A stretch of DNA of 64,000 nt from Brucella thiophenivorans (GTDB lineage: Bacteria > Pseudomonadota > Alphaproteobacteria > Rhizobiales > Rhizobiaceae): assembly GCF_002252445.1 (NCBI RefSeq), contig NZ_NNRJ01000061.1, positions 1 to 64,000 on the forward strand. The letters are read 5' to 3'. Below are positions 9,841 through 18,700 of the stretch, piece after piece. How positions within the stretch are numbered: the first letter of the stretch is position 1; each line of letters begins with the position of its first letter. A program made the position numbers and the translations under genes. Below the pieces are notes generated by a model that made no database searches, was not told the origin of the DNA, and saw only the letters and a list, made by a program, of their open reading frames with translations.

Positions 9841-9849
9841 GGGGGGGGG
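9841..9849. repeat. intergenic run of nine G
   Basis: A homopolymer of nine G lies between the start of the MFS pseudogene (9765) and the end of the isochorismatase-like gene (9906). It falls in the likely promoter region of the MFS gene. Length changes could alter promoter spacing, but this is not shown by the sequence. Confidence 0.7.
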
Positions 9850-9905
9850 TGTATAGAAACACCGGGTCATGTTTGCCCGCCTGAGATGCCGGGCCTATTC
9901 ATAAT

Positions 9906-10600
9906 TTAAAGTGCTGGCTTTGGAGCAAGTCGCGGCGCATTGTGCTGGCTGCGCCAGTTTGAGCCGTGAACCATCGTATAGGCATAATCGACGCCCATGC
10001 CATAAGCACCTGAATGTTCACGCTCGATGTTCATGACGGCATCATAGGTTTCGCGGTGTGCCCAGTCGCGCTGCCACTCAAGCAGAACCTGCTGCCATGT
10101 AACAGGGATAACGCCAGCTTGAACCATGCGGTCCATCGCATAGTTATGTGCTTCAAGCGAAGTGCCACCGGATGCATCGGCAACCACATAGATTTCGTAA
10201 TCGGTATCATTCATAGCGGAAATCGCGAAAGTGGTATTGCAGACTTCAGTCCAGAGACCCGAAACGATAATCTTTTTACGGCCATCGGCTGCACCTTTTG
10301 CAAGCGCTTCGCGGACTTTTAGATCATCCCAGGAGTTCATTGAGGTACGCTCAAGAAGCGGAACATCAGGGAAGACATCAAGAAGCTCAGGATAGGTCTG
10401 ACCTGAAAAGCTATCGGTTTCGACGGTGGTGATAACGGTCGGAATATTGAAAACCTTGGCTGCTTTTGCCAGTCCGGCAGTGTTGTTTTTCAAAACCTGA
10501 CGATCATTGGACTGAACACCAAAAGCCATCTGTGCTGATGATCAATGAAGATAATCTGGCTGTTGAGTGGGGTGAGGACTTCGAGCTTGTTGAACTCAAA
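9906..10600 (-). pseudogene. isochorismatase-like cysteine hydrolase (YcaC group), frameshift near the N-terminus
   Basis: The open part from 10529 encodes 207 residues with the isochorismatase fold: GLAKAAKVFNIPTVITTVE, then the catalytic Cys in VSGLWTEVCNTTFAISAM. It resembles the YcaC-type hydrolases of unknown substrate. The conserved N-terminal strand with its catalytic Asp is found in another frame just upstream (KLEVLTPLNSQIIFIDHQ, about 10535-10590). One missing base near 10535 separates it from QMAFGVQS. The upstream frame is closed by TAG at 10601-10603 with no ATG, so the start is also lost. The ATG at 10529 would make a truncated protein lacking the catalytic Asp. Confidence 0.8.
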
Positions 10601-10618
10601 CTAGTCGGATTTATAATT

Positions 10619-10654
10619 GACAACAATTGTGACAATAATTCTTATTATATTGCG
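10619..10654 (-). promoter_or_regulatory. AT-rich element shared with the LysR/dioxygenase promoter
   Basis: This stretch (ACAACAATTGTGACAATAAT and following bases) closely resembles 12429-12466, upstream of the VOC dioxygenase gene. Both lie in the same orientation upstream of a minus-strand gene. I infer a binding region for the LysR regulator encoded at 12484. Confidence 0.55.
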
Positions 10655-10701
10655 TTATATGTAATAATGATGGAGTGGATCAAAACCGGAAATGCAAAAA
10701 G

Positions 10702-10726
10702 CCTCGATGCGCACAACGCACCGAGG
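10702..10726 (-). terminator. terminator after the esterase gene, probably bidirectional
   Basis: A 10-bp stem with one mismatch (CCTCGATGCG / CGCACCGAGG) and 5-base loop, flanked by T runs on both strands (five T on the minus strand, seven T on the plus strand at 10732). On the minus strand it closes the 10768-11376 gene. Confidence 0.8.
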
Positions 10727-10767
10727 TTTCATTTTTTTAGATTGGGCGCTTTTTATAATATGCCTGA

Positions 10768-11376
10768 TCAGGCTGAGCGCAGGAAGTTTGTAAGGCTTTC
10801 AAGCTCAGCAGGACGGATTTCGTGCCCGCCCGGTGCGATAAGCGTTTCAACCTTTGCACCTTGCGTTTTGAACCAATCGATCAGGCCTTGCGAGAGCTTG
10901 AGCGGTGAGATCGGATCGGCATGACCCGCAGTAATCAAAACCCGTTTACCGGCAAGTTCAGGCTGGGGTTCCGGTGTCCACGGGATTAGCGGGTGCATGA
11001 GTGCGGCACGGTCGAATAATCGCGGATCGCGAAACAGCATGGATGCGAGAATATTGGCTCCATTCGAATAGCCGAGAGCATAGATTTCGCGCTCCGGGTT
11101 CTGCTGACGAATGTCGCTAACAAACGCCAGCATTTTCGCGGTGCGTAAATTAAGGTCATTCATATCATAGACGCCTTCACCAGTACGTCGAAAGAAGCGG
11201 TTCGCACCGAATTCTGAAACGTTACCACGCGGTGCAACAATGCCCGCATCGGGAAGTATTTGCTGGATAAGGCCGGTGAACTGATGCTCGTTGCCGCCAG
11301 TTCCATGCAATGCGATGACAATCGAGGAGCTAGCCACACCTTCTTGTCGGAAGGTGTGATAATCGTTTCTGCTCAT
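10768..11376 (-). CDS. alpha/beta-hydrolase, carboxylesterase/phospholipase type (MhqD/YpfH-like)
   Basis: Cytosolic serine hydrolase of 202 residues. Visible features are the oxyanion region IVIALHGTGGNEHQF, the nucleophile elbow GYSNG, the Asp in AGHADPISPL and the His in APGGHEIRP, forming the usual triad. It is 48 bases downstream of a VOC-fold ring-cleaving dioxygenase on the same strand. The same pairing (MhqD with MhqO) belongs to the quinone/methylhydroquinone response in Bacillus. I infer a related quinone or catechol detoxification role; the substrate is not proven. Confidence 0.85.
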   Translation of the reverse strand: MSRNDYHTFRQEGVASSSIVIALHGTGGNEHQFTGLIQQILPDAGIVAPRGNVSEFGANRFFRRTGEGVYDMNDLNLRTAKMLAFVSDIRQQNPEREIYALGYSNGANILASMLFRDPRLFDRAALMHPLIPWTPEPQPELAGKRVLITAGHADPISPLKLSQGLIDWFKTQGAKVETLIAPGGHEIRPAELESLTNFLRSA

Positions 11377-11424
11377 GATGATCCTCCAACGGTAAAGGCC
11401 TCCGGCACAGCCGGAGGCAGCCGA

Positions 11425-12360
11425 TTATTTTTCGGTTAGAGGGATAAGATTGGCTTCGATGCGATCGCGATATGCCTCATAGCGGCTCGGCAGTTTGAGT
11501 GCTTCGCCAAGATGTGCCGTATCTTCGTCGCGGTCAAAGCCGGGCTCATTGGTGGCCACTTCAAACAACACGCCGCCCGGTGTGCGGAAATAGATCGCCC
11601 AGAAATAGTCGCGATCAATCACCGGCGTCACGTTATAGCCGGTATCCAACAGCGCTTTGCGCACTTCAAGCTGTGCGGCACGATCCGGCACCGCAAAGGC
11701 GATGTGGTGCACAGAGCCTGCGCCCTGACGTGCAGCCTGCGCCGAAGGTAAAGCTTCGAGGTCAATCGTATCGGCGCCATTACCATTCGGGATGATGAAG
11801 CGGCTGACATTGCCTTGGGTTTCAACACGTTCATAGCCCATGAATTTGAGCAGTTCTGCACTGGCATCAATATCGTGAAGACGCACGCGCGCACCGCTGA
11901 AGCCCCGGATGGCGACATCTTCAGATACGCCAGCGCTGATCCATGGCGCACGCTTGTCATCGGTCGTCTCAACAAGCGCAAAACCATCGCCATCCGGTCC
12001 CTGAAAACGCAGACGTTCAGCACCAAAGATGCTGTCTGCTTCAAGTCCGGTTACGCCATTTGCAACCAGACGGTCTTTCCAGAAACCAAGCGATCCTTTT
12101 GGTACGGAAAATTCTGTTTCGCCTACTTCGCCGACGCCCGGACGACCGCGAACGATGTTTGGGAACGGGAAATAAGTCATGACGGAGCCGGGGGTGCCGA
12201 CTTCATCGCCGTAATAAAGGTGATAGACACTTGGTTCATCGAAATTGACAGTCTTTTTCACACGACGCAGGCCGAGTGTGTCGGTAAAGAAGCTGTTGTT
12301 CTGGCGGGCATCGGCTGCCATTGATGTGACGTGGTGAAGGCCCTTGATCTGGTTGAGCAT
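11425..12360 (-). CDS. VOC-family ring-cleaving dioxygenase (MhqO/LinE-like)
   Basis: Iron-dependent extradiol-type dioxygenase of 311 residues built from two glyoxalase-fold modules. The N-terminal module starts IKGLHHVTSMAADARQN with the first metal His. The C-terminal module has SVHHIAFAV with the second His, and the metal Glu is in TPGGVLFEVATNEPGF. Relatives cleave hydroquinones. Downstream on the same strand is the MhqD-like esterase, and a LysR regulator is divergent 123 bases upstream, a typical arrangement for an aromatic-responsive regulator and its target. The gene is intact, unlike its neighbours on both sides. Confidence 0.88.
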   Translation of the reverse strand: MLNQIKGLHHVTSMAADARQNNSFFTDTLGLRRVKKTVNFDEPSVYHLYYGDEVGTPGSVMTYFPFPNIVRGRPGVGEVGETEFSVPKGSLGFWKDRLVANGVTGLEADSIFGAERLRFQGPDGDGFALVETTDDKRAPWISAGVSEDVAIRGFSGARVRLHDIDASAELLKFMGYERVETQGNVSRFIIPNGNGADTIDLEALPSAQAARQGAGSVHHIAFAVPDRAAQLEVRKALLDTGYNVTPVIDRDYFWAIYFRTPGGVLFEVATNEPGFDRDEDTAHLGEALKLPSRYEAYRDRIEANLIPLTEK

Positions 12361-12428
12361 GATATTTGCCTTTCTGCGGTATGTCCGCTTCGAAATCTTG
12401 TTGAGGCAAATCTAATAAGATTGATCGT

Positions 12429-12480
12429 TAACAACAATTGATGCAATAATTTCTATTCTATTACGCAGGATGCAATAATT
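12429..12480. promoter_or_regulatory. divergent promoter with direct repeat GATGCAATAATT
   Basis: The 12-mer GATGCAATAATT occurs exactly at 12440-12451 and 12469-12480, 29 bases apart, between the dioxygenase and LysR starts. Around the first copy the sequence matches the element at 10619-10654. The spacing suits a LysR tetramer, so I infer this is its operator. Confidence 0.6.
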
Positions 12481-12483
12481 GAT

Positions 12484-13383
12484 ATGAATGAGCTCAAGGC
12501 GCTGAAAACCTTTCTGCTGGCCGCTGAAAAGCGCAATTTTGCGCAAGTTTCACGAGAATTGGATATGACGCCCGCCTCCGTGACCCGCACGATTGCAGCA
12601 CTTGAGGAAGGGCTGGGTGTCCAGCTTTTCGTGCGGACGACAAGACAGGTTTCGTTGACGAGCGATGGTGCCGTGTTTGCGGCGCGTATCGAGCCTGCGG
12701 TCAATGCGCTGGAGGAAGCAAGACTGGAACTGATGAATGTGCACAAGGCCGATCAGGGACGGTTGCGGATCAATGCGCCTATGTCTCTTGGTCAGCAGGT
12801 TTTGCCACAAATCCTTTCTGCATTTCGAGAACTTTACCCAAGGATTGAAGTAGAGCTTTCTCTTACTGATCATATGCTTGATATTGTTGAGCAGGATTTT
12901 GATCTTGCGATCCGTATTTCAGGTGCGCCATCGGATAAGTTCACGATTTGGCGCAAGATCAGCGCGATCAAGCGTATTCTGGTGGCAGCACCCGGTACGC
13001 CTTATGTTGATGCAAGGCATCCGACCGAGCTTTCTACAGATGGCTGCCTTGGTTATAGTTCTGAAAGCAGGCGCGAAAACTGGGTGCTATCCGACGGGAA
13101 TGCGACGATTACGGTTTCAGCTGGCCGCATGATCAGTGCAAATAACGGTGAGGTGCTGGCGAACATGGCGGCCGATGGGGCAGGCGTTGCTATGTTGCCG
13201 GTGTTTATCGTAGCTGAGCATCTGCGCACTGGACGTCTGGTTCAGATATTACCGGAATGGTCGCCGCCACAACTTTGGCTCACGCTTTACTATCCGCCGT
13301 TTCAGAAATTGCCGCCGCGCATTGCAACATTTTCGGATTTCTTTGAGCAGGAAATCAAGGCAATCATCACGCGGATGATTTAG
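12484..13383 (+). CDS. LysR-family transcriptional regulator
   Basis: DNA-binding regulator of 299 residues. The N-terminal winged helix-turn-helix (NELKALKTFLLAAEKRNFAQ, VSRELDMTPASVTRTIAALE) is followed by a LysR substrate-binding domain from about residue 90 (QGRLRINAPMSLGQQVLPQI). It is divergent from the VOC dioxygenase/esterase pair and probably controls it, and perhaps also the isochorismatase-like gene, which has the same upstream element. The inducer is unknown; a quinone or catechol is plausible from the target genes. Start ATG at 12484 immediately follows the second copy of the direct repeat, so the regulator may repress its own gene. Confidence 0.9.
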   Translation: MNELKALKTFLLAAEKRNFAQVSRELDMTPASVTRTIAALEEGLGVQLFVRTTRQVSLTSDGAVFAARIEPAVNALEEARLELMNVHKADQGRLRINAPMSLGQQVLPQILSAFRELYPRIEVELSLTDHMLDIVEQDFDLAIRISGAPSDKFTIWRKISAIKRILVAAPGTPYVDARHPTELSTDGCLGYSSESRRENWVLSDGNATITVSAGRMISANNGEVLANMAADGAGVAMLPVFIVAEHLRTGRLVQILPEWSPPQLWLTLYYPPFQKLPPRIATFSDFFEQEIKAIITRMI

Positions 13384-13483
13384 CGCATGTCTGCCAAAGG
13401 TGGGAACCGGTTTTTGGAGACATGCTTAAAAACAGATGGATAGAGCGAGCGCGGTGGATACGATTAAGCGCCACGCGCTCTAG
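13384..13483. repeat. dispersed palindromic repeat (copy A)
   Basis: Contains GGGAACCGGTTTTTGGAGA followed by an AGAGCG...CGCTCT hairpin (13442-13482). It is similar to elements at about 24535 and 50680 with the core AAnCGGTTTTnG. These are short extragenic repeats of the kind common in Rhizobiales. The rest of the gap to 13668 is AT-rich and holds no gene. Confidence 0.65.
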
Positions 13484-14022
13484 CTGTTATCAAAAAGCTT
13501 GTTCCGGGCGGAAGTAAGAGTGAAGGAATAAGGTGCCTCAACCATTTTTCAACGCTTCATCGCCGATAAATATTTCTATAGTATATTTTAGAATAGAATA
13601 TTATGCCTTATTATCATTGGTGATGTAATTAATATTATCTCCGGGTTTTATCAATCTTGGAGATATTTATGGTGGGGAAATTAAATTTAAAGTCGCTGTT
13701 TTTCAGTGCTGTTGCCGCGATCACCTTTGCTGGTTCGGCCTCGGCATCTGATGCGCTCGTTAAAGCTGATTGGTTGCAGGATAATCTCAAAAGTGCGAAT
13801 GTTCGTGTCTTCGAGGTGAGCGTCGATGCAGGTGTTTATGAGCGCGGACATATTCCGGGTGCGGCTCATCTGAACTGGCACACGGACCTTGTTGATCCGG
13901 AAAAGCGCGATATCGCCACGCGTGAATCTTTTGAGAAGCTTCTTCGCGATGCAGGCGTCGATAAGGATACAACAATTGTTCTTTATGGCGACAACAATAA
14001 CTGGTTCGCGGCTTGGGGTGCA

Positions 14023-15258
14023 TCTGTGGACGCCCCCTAGAATGCAAGACAAATTTTGATTTTATGGAGTGTAGTTGAGCACTGTCATCTGTCCGGCCTC
14101 TTTGTTGGCTTTTTAGATGCCAGGGCCAATATGGGAGTTCGTGGACCAGATCCAAATCATGGATGCGTGCTTGAGCACGATGCACCAAACTGGTTTTTCT
14201 GATCCCGTCTCATCAACTGTTACGCCATATAATCCTTTGTCTGTCCTACACCCTTACGACGGCTCTAACGGTGAACGACTACTGCATCACCGCCGGAGCT
14301 TTGTAAATTTCACCCGTTGCCATCAGTGCCCAGACAATCCGAGCCATCTTGTTGGCAAGGGCTACGACAACCAGCATACGTGGTTTGCACGCAATCATGC
14401 GCGCCAGCCACGATCCCTTTGGGGCGCCCTTACGCACTGCATGCATCACCACGGTACTCGCTCCGATAATGAGCAAACGCCGCAAGGTTCGCTCCCCCAT
14501 CTTCGACGTGGCTCCCAGTCTCTGTTTACCGCCGGTCGATTTTGTAATGGCGTCAGCCCCAGCCAAGCGGCGAAGTCACGTCCCTTGGTGAAGATGGCAG
14601 GGTCAGGAGCAAGAGCCCTCAGCGTGATCCCATGATTGCAAACACAGCACGTGCGGCTTGCGGCAGCCCACTTGTGGGATCATCGACAACCGCGACAAGC
14701 CTTGCGACATGCGAAGTCCCCTGAGCAACGATCCAGCCATATTCGGCAAGCTGGCCCCGCAGCGCATTGATGAGCTGGGTGCGTTGGCGGACCAGTAAAT
14801 CCCGGGCACGGAACACGGCAGAACCGCTTGCTGTTCCTCACTCTTGACTGCAACGAAGCGCATAGTCGGTCTCTGCGCTGCCTCGCAAATCGCCTCAGCA
14901 TCTGCCATGTCATTCTTTTGGTGCTTTACAAAGGGCTTCACCTATTGAGGCGAAATCAGCTTGACGTTGTGGCCCAGTTTACCGATTTCGCGCGCCCAAT
15001 AATGCGCACCACCACACGCTTCCATAGCGACAAAACATGGCGATTGCCTGGAGAAAAACTCAAGGACTTTGTTCCGCCGAAGCTGTTTGCGCAAAACAAC
15101 AGCGCCAGCGGCATCAGCACCGTGAACCTGAAAAACATTCTTCGCCAGATCAAGACCAATTATGCTAACTTCCATTGCGGACGCCTCCTCTTCTCGTGGC
15201 TGTTTAAACACCACCCACTATGGCACATCGATGCCGCCGAGGGGCGTCAACCCCATCA
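14023..15258 (-). mobile_element. degenerate IS110-family insertion sequence
   Basis: The element of about 1236 bp sits inside the sulfurtransferase gene; deleting it restores the frame exactly (ends uncertain by about one base). Near the left end is TGTGGACGCCCCCTAG and near the right end, on the other strand, GGTTGACGCCCCTCGG, so a subterminal inverted repeat around GACGCCCC is likely, as in the IS1111 subgroup. No clear target duplication is seen, consistent with that family. The transposase gene inside is broken at several places, so the insertion is old. Confidence 0.85.
14279..15175 (-). pseudogene. IS110-family transposase, multiply disrupted
   Basis: Begins MEVSIIGLDLAKNVFQVHG at 15175, the DEDD-type N-terminus of IS110 transposases (Asp in GLDLAK). 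TAG at 14942-14944 interrupts SPQ-stop-VKPFVKHQKND, where Tyr is expected. A frameshift near 14816 leads to FRARDLLVRQRTQLINALRG, and further breaks near 14640 and 14570 lead to the C-terminal STGGKQRLGATSKMGER. An active transposase cannot be made from this copy. Confidence 0.85.
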
Positions 15259-15904
15259 TGGATATTCGAAGTCTATGGCCTTGGTGATCAGGTAAAACTG
15301 CTTGATGGTGGACGTAAGCTCTGGGAGGCAAAAGGCCTGCCGCTCGATACGGCAGCGCACGATTATGCAGATTCAACCATCGAACTTCCCGAGCGTGATA
15401 ATTCTGTGCGTGCACGGTTTGCAGATGTGGTTTCGGTTGCCGAAGGCAAAGGTGAAGCCAAGCTTGTCGATATTCGCTCGGCTGACGAATATTCCGGCAA
15501 GATATTCGCCCCGGAAGGCGTGAAGGAACTCTCTGTTCGCGCAGGGCATATACCGGGAACGGTTAACGTCCCTTGGGGCAAAATCGTCAACGAGGATGGC
15601 ACATTTAAATCGCCTGAGGAGATCAAGGTGATCTATGCCGAACAGGGCATTGATGGTTCAAAGCCGGTCATTACCTATTGCCGTATTGGTGAGCGCTCGA
15701 GCCATACATGGTTCGCACTGAAAAAGATCCTCAGTTACGATGTCCGCAACTATGATGGCTCGTGGACCGAATATGGAAATGCTGTAGGCGTGCCGGTTAC
15801 CAATCTCGCGGGCACTGTCTGGACCGGCAAGTAATTACGGTTCAATGCATCAGAATGGCTCGAAATGGACGAAGCCTTACGACTTCGTCCATCAGGCTTA
15901 TCAA

Positions 15905-17094
15905 ATGAATGGTTGTCGCATGCGCCTAGCACTCTCCCGGATGAGCGCGGTTTTTATCCTCGCAGCACTGGTTCTCTGGAGTATTTTTCTAGCAAGCGAT
16001 GCGCCCGGCAGAGCGCTGTCGTTCTCGTTGCTGGCGGGATGCGCATTTGGCATTGTACTGCAAAGAGGGCGTTTTTGCTTTCTCTGTAATTTACGCGATT
16101 TTGTAGAAGATCGTGATCCCACAGGCATTTTGTCTATCATCATAGCACTGGCTGGCGGGATAGTTCTCTATCAGATCGTGTTGGGAGCATGGGTTCCCAT
16201 TCCACAGCCAGACCGCCTGCCGCCCGGCGCGCATATCGGGCCGGTAGGGGTCGTGCTTGCTTCAGCATCACTCGTTTTCGGGCTTGGCATGGCTATATCG
16301 GGCTCATGCCTATCAGCCCATTTCTATCGACTTGGTGAGGGAGCTTTCGGTTCTATCGCAGCACTTATCGGTGCGGGTATTGGTTTTCTAATGGTTTTTT
16401 TGACGTGGAACAACCTCTACACATTGACCGTCTATAGTGACCCGGCCATCTGGCTCCCCGGCATTTTTGGCTATGTTTTTACGACGGTTATTTCTCTGGC
16501 TGTTTTGGCTTCAATCGCAATCTTTGTTCTTAAACGATCCAAGAATGACGACAGAGATCGTAGCAGCGCAAAGAATATCAGCAACGCCGAAGCCATTTTT
16601 GTGAAACGCTGGCCACCCATTATAACAGGACTGCTTGTGGCAGCTATAAGTGCATTCGCCTATTTGCGCGTTGCCCGTCTCGGTGTCACTGCAGAACTGG
16701 GAAGTCTCGTCCGAACTGCAGCTTCGTCCTCATCGCTCATACCCGAAACCCTTATTGGCCTTGATACCGTTCGTGGGTGTATCTGTGCTGTCAAAACTGC
16801 CCTGCTTTCTCCGAACGGGGTATTTGTGATTGGTCTTGTTTTGTCCAGCTTTGCTTCTGCTTTGATTGCCGGGCAATTCAGGCCGTCATGGCCATCGTTA
16901 AAAGGATTGGCAGAGCGTTTTATAGGTGAAGTCCCTATGGGCTGGGGTGCATGACTGGGTTGGGTTGCACCGTTGGCGTGCTGTTATCCGGTATTCATGC
17001 TGGTGCCTTATCGGGCTGGGTGTTTCTTGTCTTTTGCACAGCAGGTGCTTTGGCAGGTCTTCTAATGATTTCCCGCTTGAGAAAATCGGCTTGA
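15905..17094 (+). pseudogene. YeeE/YedE (sulfur transport) membrane protein, frameshift near the C-terminus
   Basis: Membrane protein of the YeeE/YedE family with about ten membrane segments. Conserved cysteine regions are visible: GIVLQRGRFCFLCNLRDF and GMAISGSCLSAHFYRLGEG. The first frame ends at 16954 after VPMGWGA. One added A near 16951 continues it as MTGLGCTVGVLLSGIHAGAL to a stop at 17094, restoring the usual C-terminal repeat and a length of about 396. YeeE/YedE proteins import thiosulfate or related sulfur compounds and often sit beside sulfurtransferases, as here. The start is uncertain (15845, 15905 or 15920); 15905 is placed just before the first membrane segment. Confidence 0.82.
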
Positions 17095-17106
17095 AAAGAA
17101 GAAAGG

Positions 17107-17871
17107 TCAGCCGACCAAAAGCGTCTTTTTGCGATGCACCGCCTGTCGAATTCTTATTTTCCACGGTGTTTCAACGCTTGTATCTTCGACCAGAGCTTTA
17201 TCGGAAAAGAAGTCGCTGACGGTTTGTTGTTTGATCGTTTTCCCACCGAGTGGCAGAATAACCGTCGCATTGCGCTCAACAAAATCCATGTCGTGACACA
17301 CCAGAATGACAATGCGCCCCGATTGTTTTTCTTCCGCAATGATCTGCTCAAGACGTTCGGTCCACCCTCTGTCCAAGCCGCGTTGAGGCTCATCAAGAAG
17401 CAATATATCCGGGCTGTTGGCTAATACGCAGGCGAGCGTCAGAAAACGACGGCTCGCATAATCGAGATCAAGTGGGTGGTGGCTTGTGAAGGATGAAAGT
17501 CCTGTTCTTTCGAGTGCCGCCGAAACTCTTGCGTCAATCTGTTGTTGTTCCAGCCCGAATTGTTTTGGTCCAAAGGCAATCTCGTCTTCAACTGTCGAAG
17601 CAAAAAGCTGTTGTTCAGGGCTTTGAAAGACAGTGCCGATATGGCGAGCAATTTCGTGTATCTTAAGTTCCGACAGATTTTTACCATCAACGTCAACATG
17701 GCCGCTTAGTGGTTTCAGAAGCCCGTTCAGCAATCGCAAAAGCGTACTTTTTCCCGCGCCGTTTCTGCCGATGATTGCCAGAACGTCTCCGGGATAGAGT
17801 GTAGCGTTAAGATCATCAAATAGTGGGGTAGAGGATGGATAGACAAACCAAAGGCGATTAATTTTTAACAT
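17107..17871 (-). CDS. ECF-type ABC transporter ATP-binding protein with degenerate signature motif
   Basis: ATPase subunit of 254 residues. Walker A is GRNGAGKST, the Q-loop GTVFQSPEQQ has the ECF-type form, and Walker B is ILLLDEPQRGLD followed by the switch His in LVCHD. The ABC signature is not LSGGQ but reads DYASRRFLTLA, an uncommon change in a transport ATPase. It overlaps the preceding ATPase gene by 14 bases and ends 12 bases from the convergent YeeE pseudogene. The start at 17871 (MLKINRLWF) matches ECF A-component N-termini better than the ATG at 17895. It would work as one half of a heterodimeric A1A2 motor with the next protein. Confidence 0.88.
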   Translation of the reverse strand: MLKINRLWFVYPSSTPLFDDLNATLYPGDVLAIIGRNGAGKSTLLRLLNGLLKPLSGHVDVDGKNLSELKIHEIARHIGTVFQSPEQQLFASTVEDEIAFGPKQFGLEQQQIDARVSAALERTGLSSFTSHHPLDLDYASRRFLTLACVLANSPDILLLDEPQRGLDRGWTERLEQIIAEEKQSGRIVILVCHDMDFVERNATVILPLGGKTIKQQTVSDFFSDKALVEDTSVETPWKIRIRQAVHRKKTLLVG

Positions 17872-18700
17872 TGCTGAGACTTTCAATGAAAGCATCGAAC
17901 TCTGCGGGTCCGATCGGAAGCGTTGTTGGGCTGGTTAATTTGTGTTTTTCGCCCAAAAAGGAAACAATCGCCTGCGTCACGGCGGGTAATCCAAGACGTT
18001 CTACAAGTTGCGGGTTGAATAAAACCTCACGCGCATTGCCTTCCGCAAAAATGGTCGAATTATCTAAAAATATGAAGCGCTCTGCAAGTGTTGCTGCGAG
18101 ACTTGGGTTGGTTTCGAGCAAGATGATTGTCAGATCGGACGACAGTCCATCAAACACATTAAGCATGGCATCACGGGATTCAGGATCGAGATTCGTAAAT
18201 GGTTCGTCCAGAACAAGTACTTGCGGTTTTAAAGCCAGAGACGCAGCGATGACAAGGCGTTGCTGCTCTCCGCCTGAAAGACTAAACGGACTGCGCTCTA
18301 ACAAATGGCCGAGATTGGTGACATCGACTGCGAAGTCAACACGTTTACGGATTTCATGGGCGGGGAGACCTAAATTCTCTGGCCCAAAAGCAATTTCTTC
18401 TTCTACCGTGAAAGCCCGGCCTGAAAGATGCTGGACCGGAATTTGCCCCACGAGTTGTATTGCTGAGGCACGTTCGGAGCTTGAATAGTCCTTCCACGGA
18501 CGTCCTTTGAAAAGTACATTTCCAGAGGTCGTAGAATTTACATTCCAGCCAGCAAGCAGGCGGCCAAGAGAAGACTTTCCAGAACCGTTGCCGCCCAAAA
18601 TTGCAAGTCGCTCAGACTTATTAATCTCGAAACTCACGTCGTGCAGAATAGTTTGATCGCCAAAAGCCAAACTCAGATCTAAAACTTCAATCAACGCCAT
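17858..18700 (-). CDS. ECF-type ABC transporter ATP-binding protein
   Basis: ATPase subunit of 280 residues with Walker A GGNGSGKSS, the canonical signature SLSGGEQQR and Walker B VLVLDEPFTNLD. The switch position reads LLETN rather than a His, so it complements the partner ATPase, which keeps the His but lacks the signature. Together they could form one complete site. Overlaps the T-component gene by 10 bases and the second ATPase by 14. Powers substrate uptake through the S and T components encoded upstream; substrate unknown. Confidence 0.9.
   Translation of the reverse strand: MALIEVLDLSLAFGDQTILHDVSFEINKSERLAILGGNGSGKSSLGRLLAGWNVNSTTSGNVLFKGRPWKDYSSSERASAIQLVGQIPVQHLSGRAFTVEEEIAFGPENLGLPAHEIRKRVDFAVDVTNLGHLLERSPFSLSGGEQQRLVIAASLALKPQVLVLDEPFTNLDPESRDAMLNVFDGLSSDLTIILLETNPSLAATLAERFIFLDNSTIFAEGNAREVLFNPQLVERLGLPAVTQAIVSFLGEKHKLTSPTTLPIGPAEFDAFIESLSNVKN

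Larger units (their letters stand above)
13669..15834 (+). pseudogene. periplasmic sulfurtransferase (two rhodanese domains), split by an insertion element
   Basis: Start ATG 13669 has GGAG seven bases upstream. The N-terminal part has a signal peptide (AVAAITFAGSASA) and a first rhodanese domain without catalytic Cys (YERGHIPGAAHLNWHTDLVD, NNWFAAWGA). After the insertion the frame resumes at 15259 with WIFEVYGLGDQVKLLDGG and a second domain with active-site CRIGER (VITYCRIGERSSHTW). Removing 14023-15258 rejoins GCA to TGG in one frame of 309 residues, the normal size. A YeeE/YedE transporter follows, so the pair likely served thiosulfate or related sulfur transfer. As read the protein is cut before its catalytic domain. 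Confidence 0.92.

Noticed and set aside
14117-14635. Plus-strand ORF of 172 codons inside the insertion element
   Set aside because: Antisense shadow of the decayed transposase; composition and sequence show no protein features.
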